Source of the DNA: Thiothrix nivea DSM 5205
GTDB taxonomy: Bacteria > Pseudomonadota > Gammaproteobacteria > Thiotrichales > Thiotrichaceae
Direction of reading: 5' to 3'
DNA: 64,000 nt
Assembly: GCF_000260135.1 (NCBI RefSeq)
Contig: NZ_JH651384.1
Coordinates: 1,801,693 to 1,865,692 of the forward strand
Shown here piece by piece: positions 9,144 through 19,500 of this stretch (the stretch's first letter is position 1; the number at the start of each line of letters is the position of its first letter). The notes beneath the pieces were generated by a model. That model saw nothing but the letters and a program-made list of their open reading frames with translations. It was not told the origin of the DNA and ran no database searches. Made by a program: the position numbers and the translations under genes.

Positions 9144-10082
9144 ATGGAATCCATTATCCAAGTGATTCTCGAAGCAGGCCGCACCGGCATCGACCTCGCC
9201 CTTTACACGCTCATGCCGATCATGGTGGTGATGCTGGCATTGATGAAACTACTGGACGCCTGGGGCGTACTCATGTTCATCACCCGCCTGCTTAGCCCGA
9301 TCCTGAAGCCATTCGGCATCCCCGGCCTGGGCATTTTCGCCGCCGTCAAACTCCTGCTGGTCAGTTTTGCTGCCCCGGTAGCCAGCTTCGCCCTGATGGC
9401 GCAAAACGGTACATCCCGCCGCCACATTGCCGCTTCACTGGCCATGATTCTGGTCATGACGCAGGCCAACGTCCTGTTCCCGCTAGCGGTCTTCGGTCTG
9501 GATGTCGCCACTGCATTAGCCACATCGATGGTTGGTGGCCTGATCGCGGCGGCTGTCACCTACCACCTGTTTGCCCGCAAACCCGGTTGGGATGCAGAAA
9601 CGCCCTCCGCTGACTCAGTACTCTCCACCAGTCACCCACACAAAAACGCTATCCGCATCCTCTCCGATGGTGGCCTGGAAGGGTTGAAAATCGTCGTCAA
9701 CTCCATTCCCATGCTGGTGCTGGCATTGTGTTTCGTCAATGTGCTCAAAGCCAGCGGAGCCATGACCTTGCTCAGCGGCCTGCTAGCCCCAGTGATGGCG
9801 TGGCTGAACCTGCCGGAAACCGCCGTACTGCCACTAGTCACCAAATTCATTGCTGGCGGCACTGCCTTCATGGGCGTCAGCATGGATTTGCTGCAACAAG
9901 GCAGCCTGACAGCAACAGAACTCAACCGCATGGTGGGTTTCGCCACCAATCCGCTGGACATTGTAGGGGTAGCGATTTTCGCCAGCGCTGGCCCGCGCAT
10001 CGGTGAAGTCATGCGTCCTGCCCTGCTGGGAGCGTGCTGCGGCTTGTTGGTGCGGGGCACAATTCATCTGCTGATGTACTGA
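9144..10082 (+). CDS. Nucleoside-recognition (Gate) domain membrane protein
   Basis: 312 residues from the ATG at 9144 with CACGGAAC upstream; an earlier in-frame ATG at 9099 overlaps the tag promoter region. About eight hydrophobic helices fall in two halves, each resembling the Gate/nucleoside-recognition fold (GIFAAVKLLLVSFAAPVASFALM; LPLVTKFIAGGTAFMG). Relatives are spore-maturation SpmA/SpmB-like and YjiH-like proteins of unclear substrate. It is followed after 38 bases by the ABC exporter genes. Confidence 0.75.
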   Translation: MESIIQVILEAGRTGIDLALYTLMPIMVVMLALMKLLDAWGVLMFITRLLSPILKPFGIPGLGIFAAVKLLLVSFAAPVASFALMAQNGTSRRHIAASLAMILVMTQANVLFPLAVFGLDVATALATSMVGGLIAAAVTYHLFARKPGWDAETPSADSVLSTSHPHKNAIRILSDGGLEGLKIVVNSIPMLVLALCFVNVLKASGAMTLLSGLLAPVMAWLNLPETAVLPLVTKFIAGGTAFMGVSMDLLQQGSLTATELNRMVGFATNPLDIVGVAIFASAGPRIGEVMRPALLGACCGLLVRGTIHLLMY

Positions 10083-10120
10083 ATTTGTGCCATCATTTAC
10101 CTGTTATCCATCATCCACAC

Positions 10121-11020
10121 ATGACCATGACCACCCCCATCCTCGAAGTCCGCAACCTGCGCAAGCATTACCCCAGAGTAAAAGCCGTCGATGGCGTCGA
10201 TTTTGCCGTGCGCCAAGGCATCTGTTTCGGCCTGCTTGGCCCCAATGGCGCGGGCAAGACCACCACCATCGAAATGATGGAAGGCATCATCAAGCCCACC
10301 TCCGGCGACATCCTCTACAAGGGTGAACCACAGGGCGCGCGCTTCCGCAACGAAGCCGGTATCCAGTTCCAGTCAACCTCGCTGCAAGATTTTCTCACCG
10401 TGCGGGAAAACCTCCAGTTCTTCAGCAGCCTGTATCCCGCTGGCTTGCCACTGGAAGAGCTGATCGACATTTGCCGCCTGCGCGAATACCTCGACCGCGA
10501 CGCCAGCAAGCTGTCCGGCGGGCAACGCCAGCGCATGTTGCTGGCCTTGGCGCTGGTGAATGACCCGGATGTGGTATTCCTCGACGAACCCACCACCGGC
10601 CTTGACCCGCAAGCGCGGCTGAATTTCTGGGAACTGGTCAACAGCATCAAGGCACGCAACAAGACCGTACTGCTGACCACGCATTATATGGAAGAGGCAT
10701 ACAACCTGTGTGATGAAATCGCCATTATGGATCACGGTAAAATCATTGCGCACGGCTCGCCGGATGATCTGCTGGCGACGCATTTCCAGGATGTCATCAT
10801 CGAGCTGCCGCAACGTGATTTCCCGGAAGCCGCCAAAGACAGCATTCCACACCGCCACCTCGACAAAGTGACCGGCACGGTGGAAATCATTACCCAGGAT
10901 GTGAACGCAACGCTGGCGCAACTGATGCAACATGGCGCATCCCTGGCGGGTTTGCAGGTACGCCCACGTACCCTCGAAGACCTGTTCCTCGAACTGACCG
11001 GCAAGGAGTTGCGGGCATGA
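10121..11020 (+). CDS. ABC-2 type exporter, ATPase subunit
   Basis: 299 residues from the ATG at 10121. It carries Walker A GPNGAGKTT, signature LSGGQRQR, Walker B VVFLDEPTTGLD and the H-loop TTHYMEEA. The C-terminal 80 residues form the extension often found in drug and polysaccharide-type ABC-2 ATPases. Its stop overlaps the permease start (ATGA), so both subunits are translationally coupled. The cargo is unknown. Confidence 0.92.
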   Translation: MTMTTPILEVRNLRKHYPRVKAVDGVDFAVRQGICFGLLGPNGAGKTTTIEMMEGIIKPTSGDILYKGEPQGARFRNEAGIQFQSTSLQDFLTVRENLQFFSSLYPAGLPLEELIDICRLREYLDRDASKLSGGQRQRMLLALALVNDPDVVFLDEPTTGLDPQARLNFWELVNSIKARNKTVLLTTHYMEEAYNLCDEIAIMDHGKIIAHGSPDDLLATHFQDVIIELPQRDFPEAAKDSIPHRHLDKVTGTVEIITQDVNATLAQLMQHGASLAGLQVRPRTLEDLFLELTGKELRA

Positions 11021-12054
11021 TCAAACGCATCTGGGCGACGTTTTACGCCCGCACCCTGGAGTTTGTGCGCGACCGTTCCACCCTCGGCTGGAATTTCATC
11101 CTGCCAGTGGCGCTGGTGTTCGGGCTGGCGTTCGTGTTTTCCGGTGATGGGCAACCCCTGTTCAAGGTTGGCGTAGTCGCCGACAAGCTGACAGCAGACG
11201 CAAAACCGGAAGCAAACCTACACCCCTTCCTACAAACGGCTCATGTGGATTTTTACACGGTTCCGGCGGATACGGTGGAAACTGCCGTGCGCAAGGTGGG
11301 TCGGCATCAGACTGACATGCTGCTGGATTTACGTGCCGGACAAATGCATTACTGGGTCAACAGTGATTCGCAGAAAGGCTATTTTCTGGAAAAACTGCTG
11401 GCGGAAAACAGTGGCGCGAAGCTGGCGAAACAGAGCGTGCAAGGTGAGGAAATCCGCTACGTCGACTGGGTAGTTCCCGGCATCCTGGGCATGAACCTGA
11501 TGTTCAGTTGCCTGTTCGGGGTTGGTTTCGTGATCGTGCGTTACCGCAAGAGCGGTTATCTGAAACGGCTCAACGCCACACCGTTGAATGCAACCGAGTT
11601 CCTGCTGGCGCAGGTTTTTTCCCGTTTATTGCTGGTGGTCGTGGTCACCAGCATCGTGTTTACCGGCACCAACCTGTTCATGCATTTCACCATGGAAGGT
11701 AGCTATCTGAATTTGCTGCTGGTGCTGGTGGTAGGCGCTTTCTGCCTGATTGCGCTGAGCCTGGTGGTAGCCGCAAGGGTCAGCAGCGAGGAACTGGCAG
11801 GCGGGCTGCTCAACCTGCTGACCTGGCCGATGATGGTGCTATCGGGCGTGTGGTTTTCGATGGAGGGAACCAACCCCATCATGCAATGGCTGAGCCAGCT
11901 TTCACCGCTAACCCACATGCTGACGGCGGCGCGTGCCATTATGCTGGATGGGGCGGGGTTGGCTGACATTACGCCGCAATTGCTGGTGCTGGCGGGCATG
12001 TCGGTGATTTTTCTGCTGATAGGCGCAGCCACCTTCAAGTGGACGGCGGAATAG
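11017..12054 (+). CDS. ABC-2 type exporter, permease subunit
   Basis: 345 residues with one N-terminal membrane helix, a periplasmic domain of about 120 residues and five further helices, the ABC2_membrane layout. The block VDWVVPGILGMNLMFSCLFGVGF followed by YRKSGYLKRLNATPL is typical of the family. It pairs with the overlapping upstream ATPase. An inverted repeat CAGGGAG/CTCCCTG just after the stop (12055-12083) could end transcription between this gene and convergent asd, but no T-run follows. Confidence 0.9.
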   Translation: MIKRIWATFYARTLEFVRDRSTLGWNFILPVALVFGLAFVFSGDGQPLFKVGVVADKLTADAKPEANLHPFLQTAHVDFYTVPADTVETAVRKVGRHQTDMLLDLRAGQMHYWVNSDSQKGYFLEKLLAENSGAKLAKQSVQGEEIRYVDWVVPGILGMNLMFSCLFGVGFVIVRYRKSGYLKRLNATPLNATEFLLAQVFSRLLLVVVVTSIVFTGTNLFMHFTMEGSYLNLLLVLVVGAFCLIALSLVVAARVSSEELAGGLLNLLTWPMMVLSGVWFSMEGTNPIMQWLSQLSPLTHMLTAARAIMLDGAGLADITPQLLVLAGMSVIFLLIGAATFKWTAE

Positions 12055-12091
12055 CAGGGAGAAGCGCAACCGGCTCCTCCCTGTACGTGGA

Positions 12092-13213
12092 TTACTTGCC
12101 CAAAAATTCCAGCGCAATCTTCAGCATACGCCGCACCGGCTCGGCAGCACCCCACAGCAACTGGTCACCAACCGTGAAGGCAGTGATGTATTCCGACCCG
12201 ATATTCATCTTGCGGATACGCCCGACCGGGATGCTCAGCGTACCGGAAGCCTGCACCGGCGTCAGGCCATGCAGGGTGGATTCCTTGTCATTCGGGATGA
12301 CCGTGACCCACGCGTTGTGGCTGGCGATGATGCGCTCGATCTCTTCCAGCGGCAGATCCTGCTTCAGCTTGATGGTGAAGCCCTGGGAATGGCAACGCAT
12401 TGCGCCGATCCGCACGCACTGGCCATCCACCGGGATGATGCTTGCCTCGGTCTTGCCCAGAATCTTGTTGGTTTCCGCCACGCCTTTCCACTCTTCCTTG
12501 GTCTGGCCGTTGGGCATGGCCTTGTCAATCCACGGGATCAGGCTGCCCGCCAGCGGCGCACCGAAGTTGGCGGTCGAAAGGGTACCGTCATTCAGCTTGG
12601 CCGTGACCTTGGTGTCGATGTCGAGAATGGCGGAGGCAGGATTAGCCAGCAAATCGCCGACTTCACCTTCCAGCTCACCCATTTGGGTCAGCAGTTCGCG
12701 CATGTTTTTTGCGCCCGCGCCGGAAGCCGCCTGATAAGTCATGGAAGAAATCCACTCGACCAGCCCTTTTTCAAACAAGCCACCCAACGCCATCAGCATC
12801 AGGGAAACAGTACAGTTGCCGCCGATGTAGTTCTTCACACCACTTTGCAGACCCGCGTCGATCACGTTGCGGTTGACCGGATCGAGCACGATGATAGCGT
12901 CATCGGCCATGCGCAGGGTGGAAGCGGCATCAATCCAGTAGCCATTCCAATTGGCACGCAGCTTTTCGTAGACTGCGGTAGTGTAATCGCCACCCTGGCA
13001 GGAGAGGATAATGTCCATTTCCGCCAGCTTGTCGATGTTCATGGCGTCTTCCAGTGGTTGCGCACCCATGCCGACATCCGGGCCAGCCTGGCCGGACTGG
13101 GAAGTGGTGAAGAAAACCGCTTCAAAGCCCTGAAAATCATTCTCGGTACGCATCCGTTCCATCAATACGGAACCGACCATTCCACGCCAACCGACAAAAC
13201 CTACTTTGAGCAT
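12092..13213 (-). CDS. asd: Aspartate-semialdehyde dehydrogenase
   Basis: 373 residues from the ATG at 13213, preceded by CGGAG; an ATG five codons upstream is also open. The enzyme makes aspartate-4-semialdehyde for lysine, diaminopimelate, methionine and threonine. Visible hallmarks are VGWRGMVGS (NADP-binding loop), GGNCTVSLM with the catalytic Cys, and [10 protein letters not shown] with the catalytic His. Length and motifs fit the gammaproteobacterial Asd form. Confidence 0.96.
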   Translation of the reverse strand: MLKVGFVGWRGMVGSVLMERMRTENDFQGFEAVFFTTSQSGQAGPDVGMGAQPLEDAMNIDKLAEMDIILSCQGGDYTTAVYEKLRANWNGYWIDAASTLRMADDAIIVLDPVNRNVIDAGLQSGVKNYIGGNCTVSLMLMALGGLFEKGLVEWISSMTYQAASGAGAKNMRELLTQMGELEGEVGDLLANPASAILDIDTKVTAKLNDGTLSTANFGAPLAGSLIPWIDKAMPNGQTKEEWKGVAETNKILGKTEASIIPVDGQCVRIGAMRCHSQGFTIKLKQDLPLEEIERIIASHNAWVTVIPNDKESTLHGLTPVQASGTLSIPVGRIRKMNIGSEYITAFTVGDQLLWGAAEPVRRMLKIALEFLGK

Positions 13214-13462
13214 GACAAACTCCGTCAATCAAGGGGATACAGGCCGCCCCACTGCTACGCCTGCGGGTAAGCGGGCGATTGTAACACCCTGCAAGGTAGA
13301 GAAAAATAGCCGCAATTTATGGAAATCCGCATCAATACCCCGCTTTTAGACTTGCCCTTACCTATAAATAAAATCTATTATTGTCCGCATAAATTCAAAC
13401 AAGTAGCGCAATCCCTAGCAGGATGCACTATAGTCAGACTTGGCTTTGACAGGGGCGTCGTC

Positions 13463-14731
13463 ATGCCGAGGCGCGGTAACTCGATGCAGCAACACAACGA
13501 AATGATTTCGATGAATAAGAAAAAAGCAAGTTCCTCCTTGCACACCTCACCCTTGATCCTGTTGGGGCAAATCACCTTTTTGTCCCGCCATGGCAGCATC
13601 TGGTTTTGGGGCAATATTCTGGCTGCCAGCCTGTTTGTTTTGCTGCGCTGGGTGGAGGGTAATGAAAGCATGGCGTTGTTGCTGGCCTGGTTTGGTGCCA
13701 TGGTAGGCATCAATATTGTCAGATGGCTATTCGGCCAGCGCTTCCTGCCCTCCCAACACTATTCACCAGAAGAATTGCAGGAATTCGGCCAGCGTTACCT
13801 GATTTATTCAACCCTGATCAGCACCTTGTGGGGCGTTTCCGGCTTTATCCTGTTTTCGCAGGAGCCGCTGGTGCAAGCGGTGCACGTCACCCTGCTGGCC
13901 GGGGCGGTCATCGCCGCCATGCCGGTGCTGGCTCTCTCCACCCTGGCGCTATACATGCAAATCGGGGTCATTTTACTGCCCATTACGCTGGATCTGTTTT
14001 TATTGGGGCACGGCACACAGCATTCACTGGCACTGGCGACCGCCCTGTTGGGCATCCTGCTGGCGATGGCATCCCGCGCCATTACCAGCCTGTTGAATGA
14101 CCTGCATGCGGTGCAGATACAGATGCAGGAACAGGCGCATACCGACCCGGTCACACAAATTGCCAACCGGCGCTTTTTTGACACTATTTTCAAGACGGAA
14201 TGGCGGCGGGCAGCGCGGGAGGGTAAGACCATTTCCCTGCTGATGATTGATGTCGACCACTTCAAGCGTTACAACGACCGTCATGGGCATCATGCGGGCG
14301 ACCAGTGCCTGCAAATCATTGCCCAATGCATCAAGGCGGTAGCCAGGCGGGCTTCCGACGTGGTAGCACGGCACGGGGGGGAAGAATTCGTGATCCTGTT
14401 GCCCGACACTAGCCTGGAAAATGCCTTCACGCTGGCCGAGCGGGTCAGGAAGAATGTCGAGGAACAACGCATCCCCCATTCTGATGGCGGAATCCCCCGC
14501 ATTGTGACCGTCAGCATCGGTGTTTCCAGCTGCACGCCCAATACGCCCCGCGACGCCACCGCACTAGAAGAGGCAGCCGTTGTTTACCCGGCCATGCTGC
14601 TGAATGCCGCTGACCGTGCCCTTTACCGTTCCAAACGCAACGGGCGCAACCAGGTGGCACGGGAAAGCTGCGGTGATGGTATCATCCAGCTGTCTGCCCC
14701 ACCCTCAGCAGCCACCACCCACGCAGCCTGA
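13463..14731 (+). CDS. Membrane-bound diguanylate cyclase (GGDEF)
   Basis: 422 residues from the ATG at 13463, which has AGGGG 7 bases upstream; an open start exists at 13319 but has no ribosome site. The first 220 residues hold about six membrane helices, and the rest is a GGDEF domain. GGEEF keeps the catalytic signature, and RASD five residues before it forms the inhibitory I-site. An active c-di-GMP synthase with product inhibition is therefore expected. The neighbouring exopolysaccharide locus is a plausible but unproven downstream target. Confidence 0.9.
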   Translation: MPRRGNSMQQHNEMISMNKKKASSSLHTSPLILLGQITFLSRHGSIWFWGNILAASLFVLLRWVEGNESMALLLAWFGAMVGINIVRWLFGQRFLPSQHYSPEELQEFGQRYLIYSTLISTLWGVSGFILFSQEPLVQAVHVTLLAGAVIAAMPVLALSTLALYMQIGVILLPITLDLFLLGHGTQHSLALATALLGILLAMASRAITSLLNDLHAVQIQMQEQAHTDPVTQIANRRFFDTIFKTEWRRAAREGKTISLLMIDVDHFKRYNDRHGHHAGDQCLQIIAQCIKAVARRASDVVARHGGEEFVILLPDTSLENAFTLAERVRKNVEEQRIPHSDGGIPRIVTVSIGVSSCTPNTPRDATALEEAAVVYPAMLLNAADRALYRSKRNGRNQVARESCGDGIIQLSAPPSAATTHAA

Positions 14732-14830
14732 GCTGCTGCAACACCCATCATACCTTTTGACAAAAACTGAGTGATTATCCGAAAATAGTGTTTTTCCGTA
14801 ACAAAAAAACATGCTATAAAATAGCTGACC

Positions 14831-16474
14831 ATGTTTACAAAAGAACACAAGAACGCGGATATTTCACTGGTTTCCATGAATACAGACAAAGAACAAATCA
14901 TTGCGGAACTGGAACGCATCCTCAATCACCCACGCTTCCGGGCCAGAAAACTGATCAGGCTGTTTTTGCAGTACGCCGTACTGGAAACTCTGGCTGACCG
15001 TGGCCAGCACCTGAACCAGTACACCATTGCCGTCAATGCCTTGGGCAAACCGAAGGATTTTTCCCCGGTTTACAACCCGGTCGTGCGCATCGAAGCAGGC
15101 CGCCTGCGCAAGCTGCTACAAGATTACTATACAGAAAATGGCGACGACAGCCCCGTCATGATCAGCATCCCCAAAGGCTCCTATCAGGCAAGCTTCAAGG
15201 CCAATAACCGGACAACAACCCGCGCAGACACCGCTATGCCCAGCCAGACGCCCCACGTGACTGAAGGCCCACGCATCGCGGCATACTGCCAGCACGCAGG
15301 CTCCTCCGACAACGCGGCGCTGACCCTTTGCCACAAGCTCCATAACGACTTGTTGCTCATGATGAGCCGTTTCCGCAATATCCGTCTGGTTTCGCCATCA
15401 CTGGAAACCTGCCCTTCAGCCGCCGCCCTCCCTTCACTGGATAATCTGCGGCAGCATCGCGTTGACTACCTCCTGAACTGCGACATCCAGATCCACGCCG
15501 CCAGCACCGAGGTATTTTGTACCCTCTTGCACATTCCCAGCAACGAATTGGTCTGGACAGACATCCTGCCACTGCCAGCCCAGCCTGCGCAGGCCAATAT
15601 GGATGCCTTCTGTATGCGGGTGGCAGCCAATACCATTACCCTGCATTCCGGTAGGGCACTGTCTCATTGGGCTGCCTACCAGCAAAGCCTGAAACTGCCC
15701 CTGCCCTCACATCAGCAAGTGCTGGTGGATTACCTGGCATTCCTGCGTGACATCAGTCAGGAAAACTTTACTACTGCACAGGAAAGCTGCCAGCAAAGGC
15801 TGGAACACTTTCCGGATGATAGCCGCGCAATGGTCATCCTGGCGCGTTTGTGTGGTTATGACCATGTATTGCAATACAATCTGCTACCTGACATGGAAAC
15901 ACTCTGGACTCATGCAGCCCGCATGGCGATGAAACTGGATCCGGGCGGGGCGGAATCGCATTCCGTGTTTGCGCACAACAGCTTCCTGCGCGGAGACTTT
16001 GAGCTATGCCGGGCAGAGTTCGAGATTGCCCGTAAAATCAACCCTTTTGACACATCCATCGAATACCTGTACGGGCTAGGGCTATACCTGATGGGTGACG
16101 AAGCTGCGGGGATGCAATCGTTCACTGAGCTGACCGCCATCCCTTTTACCCAGCCTGACTGGTATCACTTACTACCGTTCATCGACGCTTTCAATCGGGA
16201 TAATTACCAACAAGCCCTGAGCATGGCGGAACAAATCCAGCAGTTTGGTTACTGGGGGGAAATGGCGCGCAGCGTGAGTTATTTCCGCCTTGGCCAGCAC
16301 GAGCGCTGCCTAGCCGAATTCAGGCAACTGTTACAACGCCCCGGCATTGTGTTGCCGGGTCAAGGCAATCAACATAGCGCCCTGTTTGCATACCCCCCAT
16401 TGCGCAAACTGGCGGAGGTATTACAGGAAATCCGCCACGCCCTGCCTTTACCAGCCAAAACGCCAGAGGCTTGA
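14831..16474 (+). CDS. TPR protein with winged-helix-like N-terminal region
   Basis: 547 residues; ATGs at 14831 and 14876 are both possible and neither has a clear ribosome site. The first 115 residues contain RILNHPRFRARKLIRLFLQY and VVRIEAGRLRKLLQDYY, closing with ISIPKGSYQASF. This arrangement is seen at the N-terminus of many CadC-like or adenylate-cyclase-like TPR proteins and suggests DNA binding. The middle region resembles the TolB-like subdomain that follows in those proteins. The C-terminal half has TPR-like helices. No membrane helix is obvious. It may be a cytoplasmic transcription factor or a scaffold. Confidence 0.65.
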   Translation: MFTKEHKNADISLVSMNTDKEQIIAELERILNHPRFRARKLIRLFLQYAVLETLADRGQHLNQYTIAVNALGKPKDFSPVYNPVVRIEAGRLRKLLQDYYTENGDDSPVMISIPKGSYQASFKANNRTTTRADTAMPSQTPHVTEGPRIAAYCQHAGSSDNAALTLCHKLHNDLLLMMSRFRNIRLVSPSLETCPSAAALPSLDNLRQHRVDYLLNCDIQIHAASTEVFCTLLHIPSNELVWTDILPLPAQPAQANMDAFCMRVAANTITLHSGRALSHWAAYQQSLKLPLPSHQQVLVDYLAFLRDISQENFTTAQESCQQRLEHFPDDSRAMVILARLCGYDHVLQYNLLPDMETLWTHAARMAMKLDPGGAESHSVFAHNSFLRGDFELCRAEFEIARKINPFDTSIEYLYGLGLYLMGDEAAGMQSFTELTAIPFTQPDWYHLLPFIDAFNRDNYQQALSMAEQIQQFGYWGEMARSVSYFRLGQHERCLAEFRQLLQRPGIVLPGQGNQHSALFAYPPLRKLAEVLQEIRHALPLPAKTPEA

Positions 16475-16569
16475 GGCAGCCTATCTGCCTCCAGACAGGT
16501 GAATCCCGCCAAGCCACGCGTTACAATGCCCGCCTTGTACCCTAACGCCGAAATGTTCCTGACTTCACC

Positions 16570-19500
16570 GTGAGCAAAGCTGACCAAAGGCGCGCCTTGC
16601 GCCTGCAAAACCTGCCCAAACCGGAATATCCGGAAGAATTGCCGGTAGCGGCCCGCCGTGAAGAAATCATGGCGGCCATCGCCAAACATCAGGTGGTGAT
16701 CATCTGCGGCGAAACCGGCTCCGGCAAAACCACCCAGTTACCCAAAATGTGTTTGGCATTGCAACGCGGCGTCAACGGCTTCATCGGCCACACCCAGCCG
16801 CGCAGGCTTGCCGCCCGCAGTGTCGCGGCACGGATTGCGGAGGAGCTCAAGACCCAACTCGGCCAGCAGGTCGGCTACAAAGTGCGCTTCCATGACCGTT
16901 GCTCCCCTAACAGTTACATCAAACTGATGACCGACGGCATCCTGCTGGCCGAAATCCAGCAAGACCGCTTACTGCGCCAATACGACACCCTGATCATCGA
17001 CGAAGCACACGAACGCAGCCTCAACATCGACTTCCTGCTCGGCTACCTGAAATGGCTGCTGCCGAAACGGCGTGACCTGAAAGTGATCATTACCTCCGCC
17101 ACCATTGACCCGGAACGCTTTTCGTACCATTTCAACAACGCCCCCATCATCAATGTCTCCGGGCGCACTTACCCGGTGGAAATCCGCTACCGCCCGCTGG
17201 TGGATGTGGATGGCGAAGAAGAGCTGGAGCGCGACCAGACCGAAGCCATTCTCGATGCAGTCGATGAATTGGGGCGGGAAGCCCCCGGCGACATCCTGGT
17301 CTTCCTGCCAGGCGAACGTGAAATCCGCGAAACAGCGGAAGCCTTGCGCAAGCACCATCCACCTGCCACCGAAATCCTGCCGCTGTACGCACGCCTTTCC
17401 AGTGAAGAACAACACCGCATTTTCGAGCCGCACGGACGCCGCCGCATCGTGCTGGCAACCAACGTCGCGGAAACCTCGCTCACGGTTCCCGGTATCAAAT
17501 ACGTGGTGGATAGTGGCTATGCGCGCATTTCCCGCTACTCCTGGCGTGCCGGGGTACAGCGCCTGCCGATAGAAAAGGTCTCGCAAGCATCCGCCAACCA
17601 ACGTTCCGGACGCTGCGGGCGGGTCAGCAACGGCATCGCCATCCGCCTGTACAGCGAAGACGATTTCAGCAAGCGCCCACTGTTTACCGAGCCGGAAATC
17701 CTGCGCACTAACCTGGCCGCCGTCATCCTGCAACTGACCGCCTTGTGGAATGCCGATGTCGAAGCGTTTCCGTTTGTCGAACCACCCGACACCCGTCTGA
17801 TCCGTGATGGCTTCAAGCTGCTGTTTGAACTCGGGGCAGTGGACAGGAACTACAATGTCACCCGCAGTGGCCACCAGTTGGCCAAGCTACCGCTAGATCC
17901 GCGTTTCGGGCGCATGTTACTGGCAGCACAGGAAAACGGCGTGTTGCGCGAAGTGCTGGTCATTGTCAGCGCCCTGACCCTGCAAGACCCACGCGAACGC
18001 CCACTGGAAAAACAGCAGGCTGCCGATGAAAAACACAGCCGCTTCAAGGATGAACAGTCCGATTTCCTCAGTTTCCTGAAGCTGTGGGACTACTTCCACG
18101 AACAGCGCAAACACCTGTCGCAGCGCAAGTTCCGCGAACTGTGCAAAAAGGAATTCCTGTCGTTCATCCGCCTGCGCGAATGGCACGACATCCACACCCA
18201 GCTGCACCAGATGGTGCTGGAAATGGGCGGCAAGCTCAATGAGACGGAAGCCAGCTACGACGCTATCCACCTCAGCTTGCTGACTGGCCTGTTAGGCAAT
18301 ATCGGCCTCAAAGATGAAGACCGCGAATACCAGGGCGCGGGCGGACGCAAGTTCCACATCTTCCCCGCCTCCGGCCTGAAAAAGAAAGCCCCGCCATGGG
18401 TAATGGCAGCAGAACTGGTGGAAACTTCACGCTTGTTTGGCCGCACCATCGCCCGCATCCAGCCGGAATGGGTGGAAAAGCTGGCCGACCACCTGTTGCG
18501 CCGCCATTACAGCGAACCGCACTGGGAACAACGCCCCGCACAAGTGGCCGCGTTTGAACGCACCACCCTGTACGGCATCACCATCACCCAGCGCCGCAAG
18601 GTCAGCTACGGGCGCATTGACCCACCGGTTTGCCGCGAACTGTTCATCCGCCACGCGCTGGTCTACGGCGAATTCCGCACCTCCGCCCGCTTTTTCCAGC
18701 ACAATGCCGAGTTGATCGCCGACATTGAAACCCTGGAAGCCAAGAGCCGCCGCCGCGACATCCTCGCCGACGAGCAACGCCTGTATGAATTCTATGACCA
18801 GCGCATTCCGGCACATGTCGTCAACGGCCACTCATTCGAGCGCTGGCGCAAGAAAGCCGAGCAACAAGACCCACACCTGCTTTATCTGAGCCGCGAGTAC
18901 CTGATGCAGCGCGAAGCCGGGCACGAAACTAGCGGCCAGTTTCCCGACAGCTTGCAGGTGCAGGGGCTGGAATTGCCATTACGCTACCACTTTGACCCCA
19001 AAGCAGCGGACGATGGCGTCAGCGTGCGCGTTCCCCTGCTGGGTTTGAACCAGCTTGCCCCCACCCGTTTTGAGTATTTGGTACCGGGGATGCTGGAGGA
19101 AAAAATCACCGCACTGATCCGCGCCCTACCCAAACAGGTGCGCAAGCAATTCGTGCCCGCCCCGGATTACGCGCGTGCCTGCATGGAATCCATCCAGCCC
19201 AACGACACCACCCCTTTGCAAGCTGCTGTCGAAAAGCAGCTCTTGCGCATGACCGGCAGCCAGATTCCCCCTGAAGCCTGGGCAGACATCATACTAGACC
19301 CGCACTTGCTGATGCGGTTTGAAGTGGTGGACGAAAACGGCAACATTATCCGCAGCGGGCGCGACCTGGAAACCCTGCGCGGCAAGGTACGCCAGCAAAC
19401 CCGCCAAGAATTGGCCGCTCAGCCCACCCAGTCGATCGAGCGCAGCAGTATAACGGCCTGGGATTTCGGGGACTTGCCGGAAACCCACTGGCTGGAAGCA

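Noticed and set aside
16473-16491. GAGGCAG/CTGCCTC hairpin after the TPR gene as a terminator
   Set aside because: The stem is short and no T-run follows; it may be chance.
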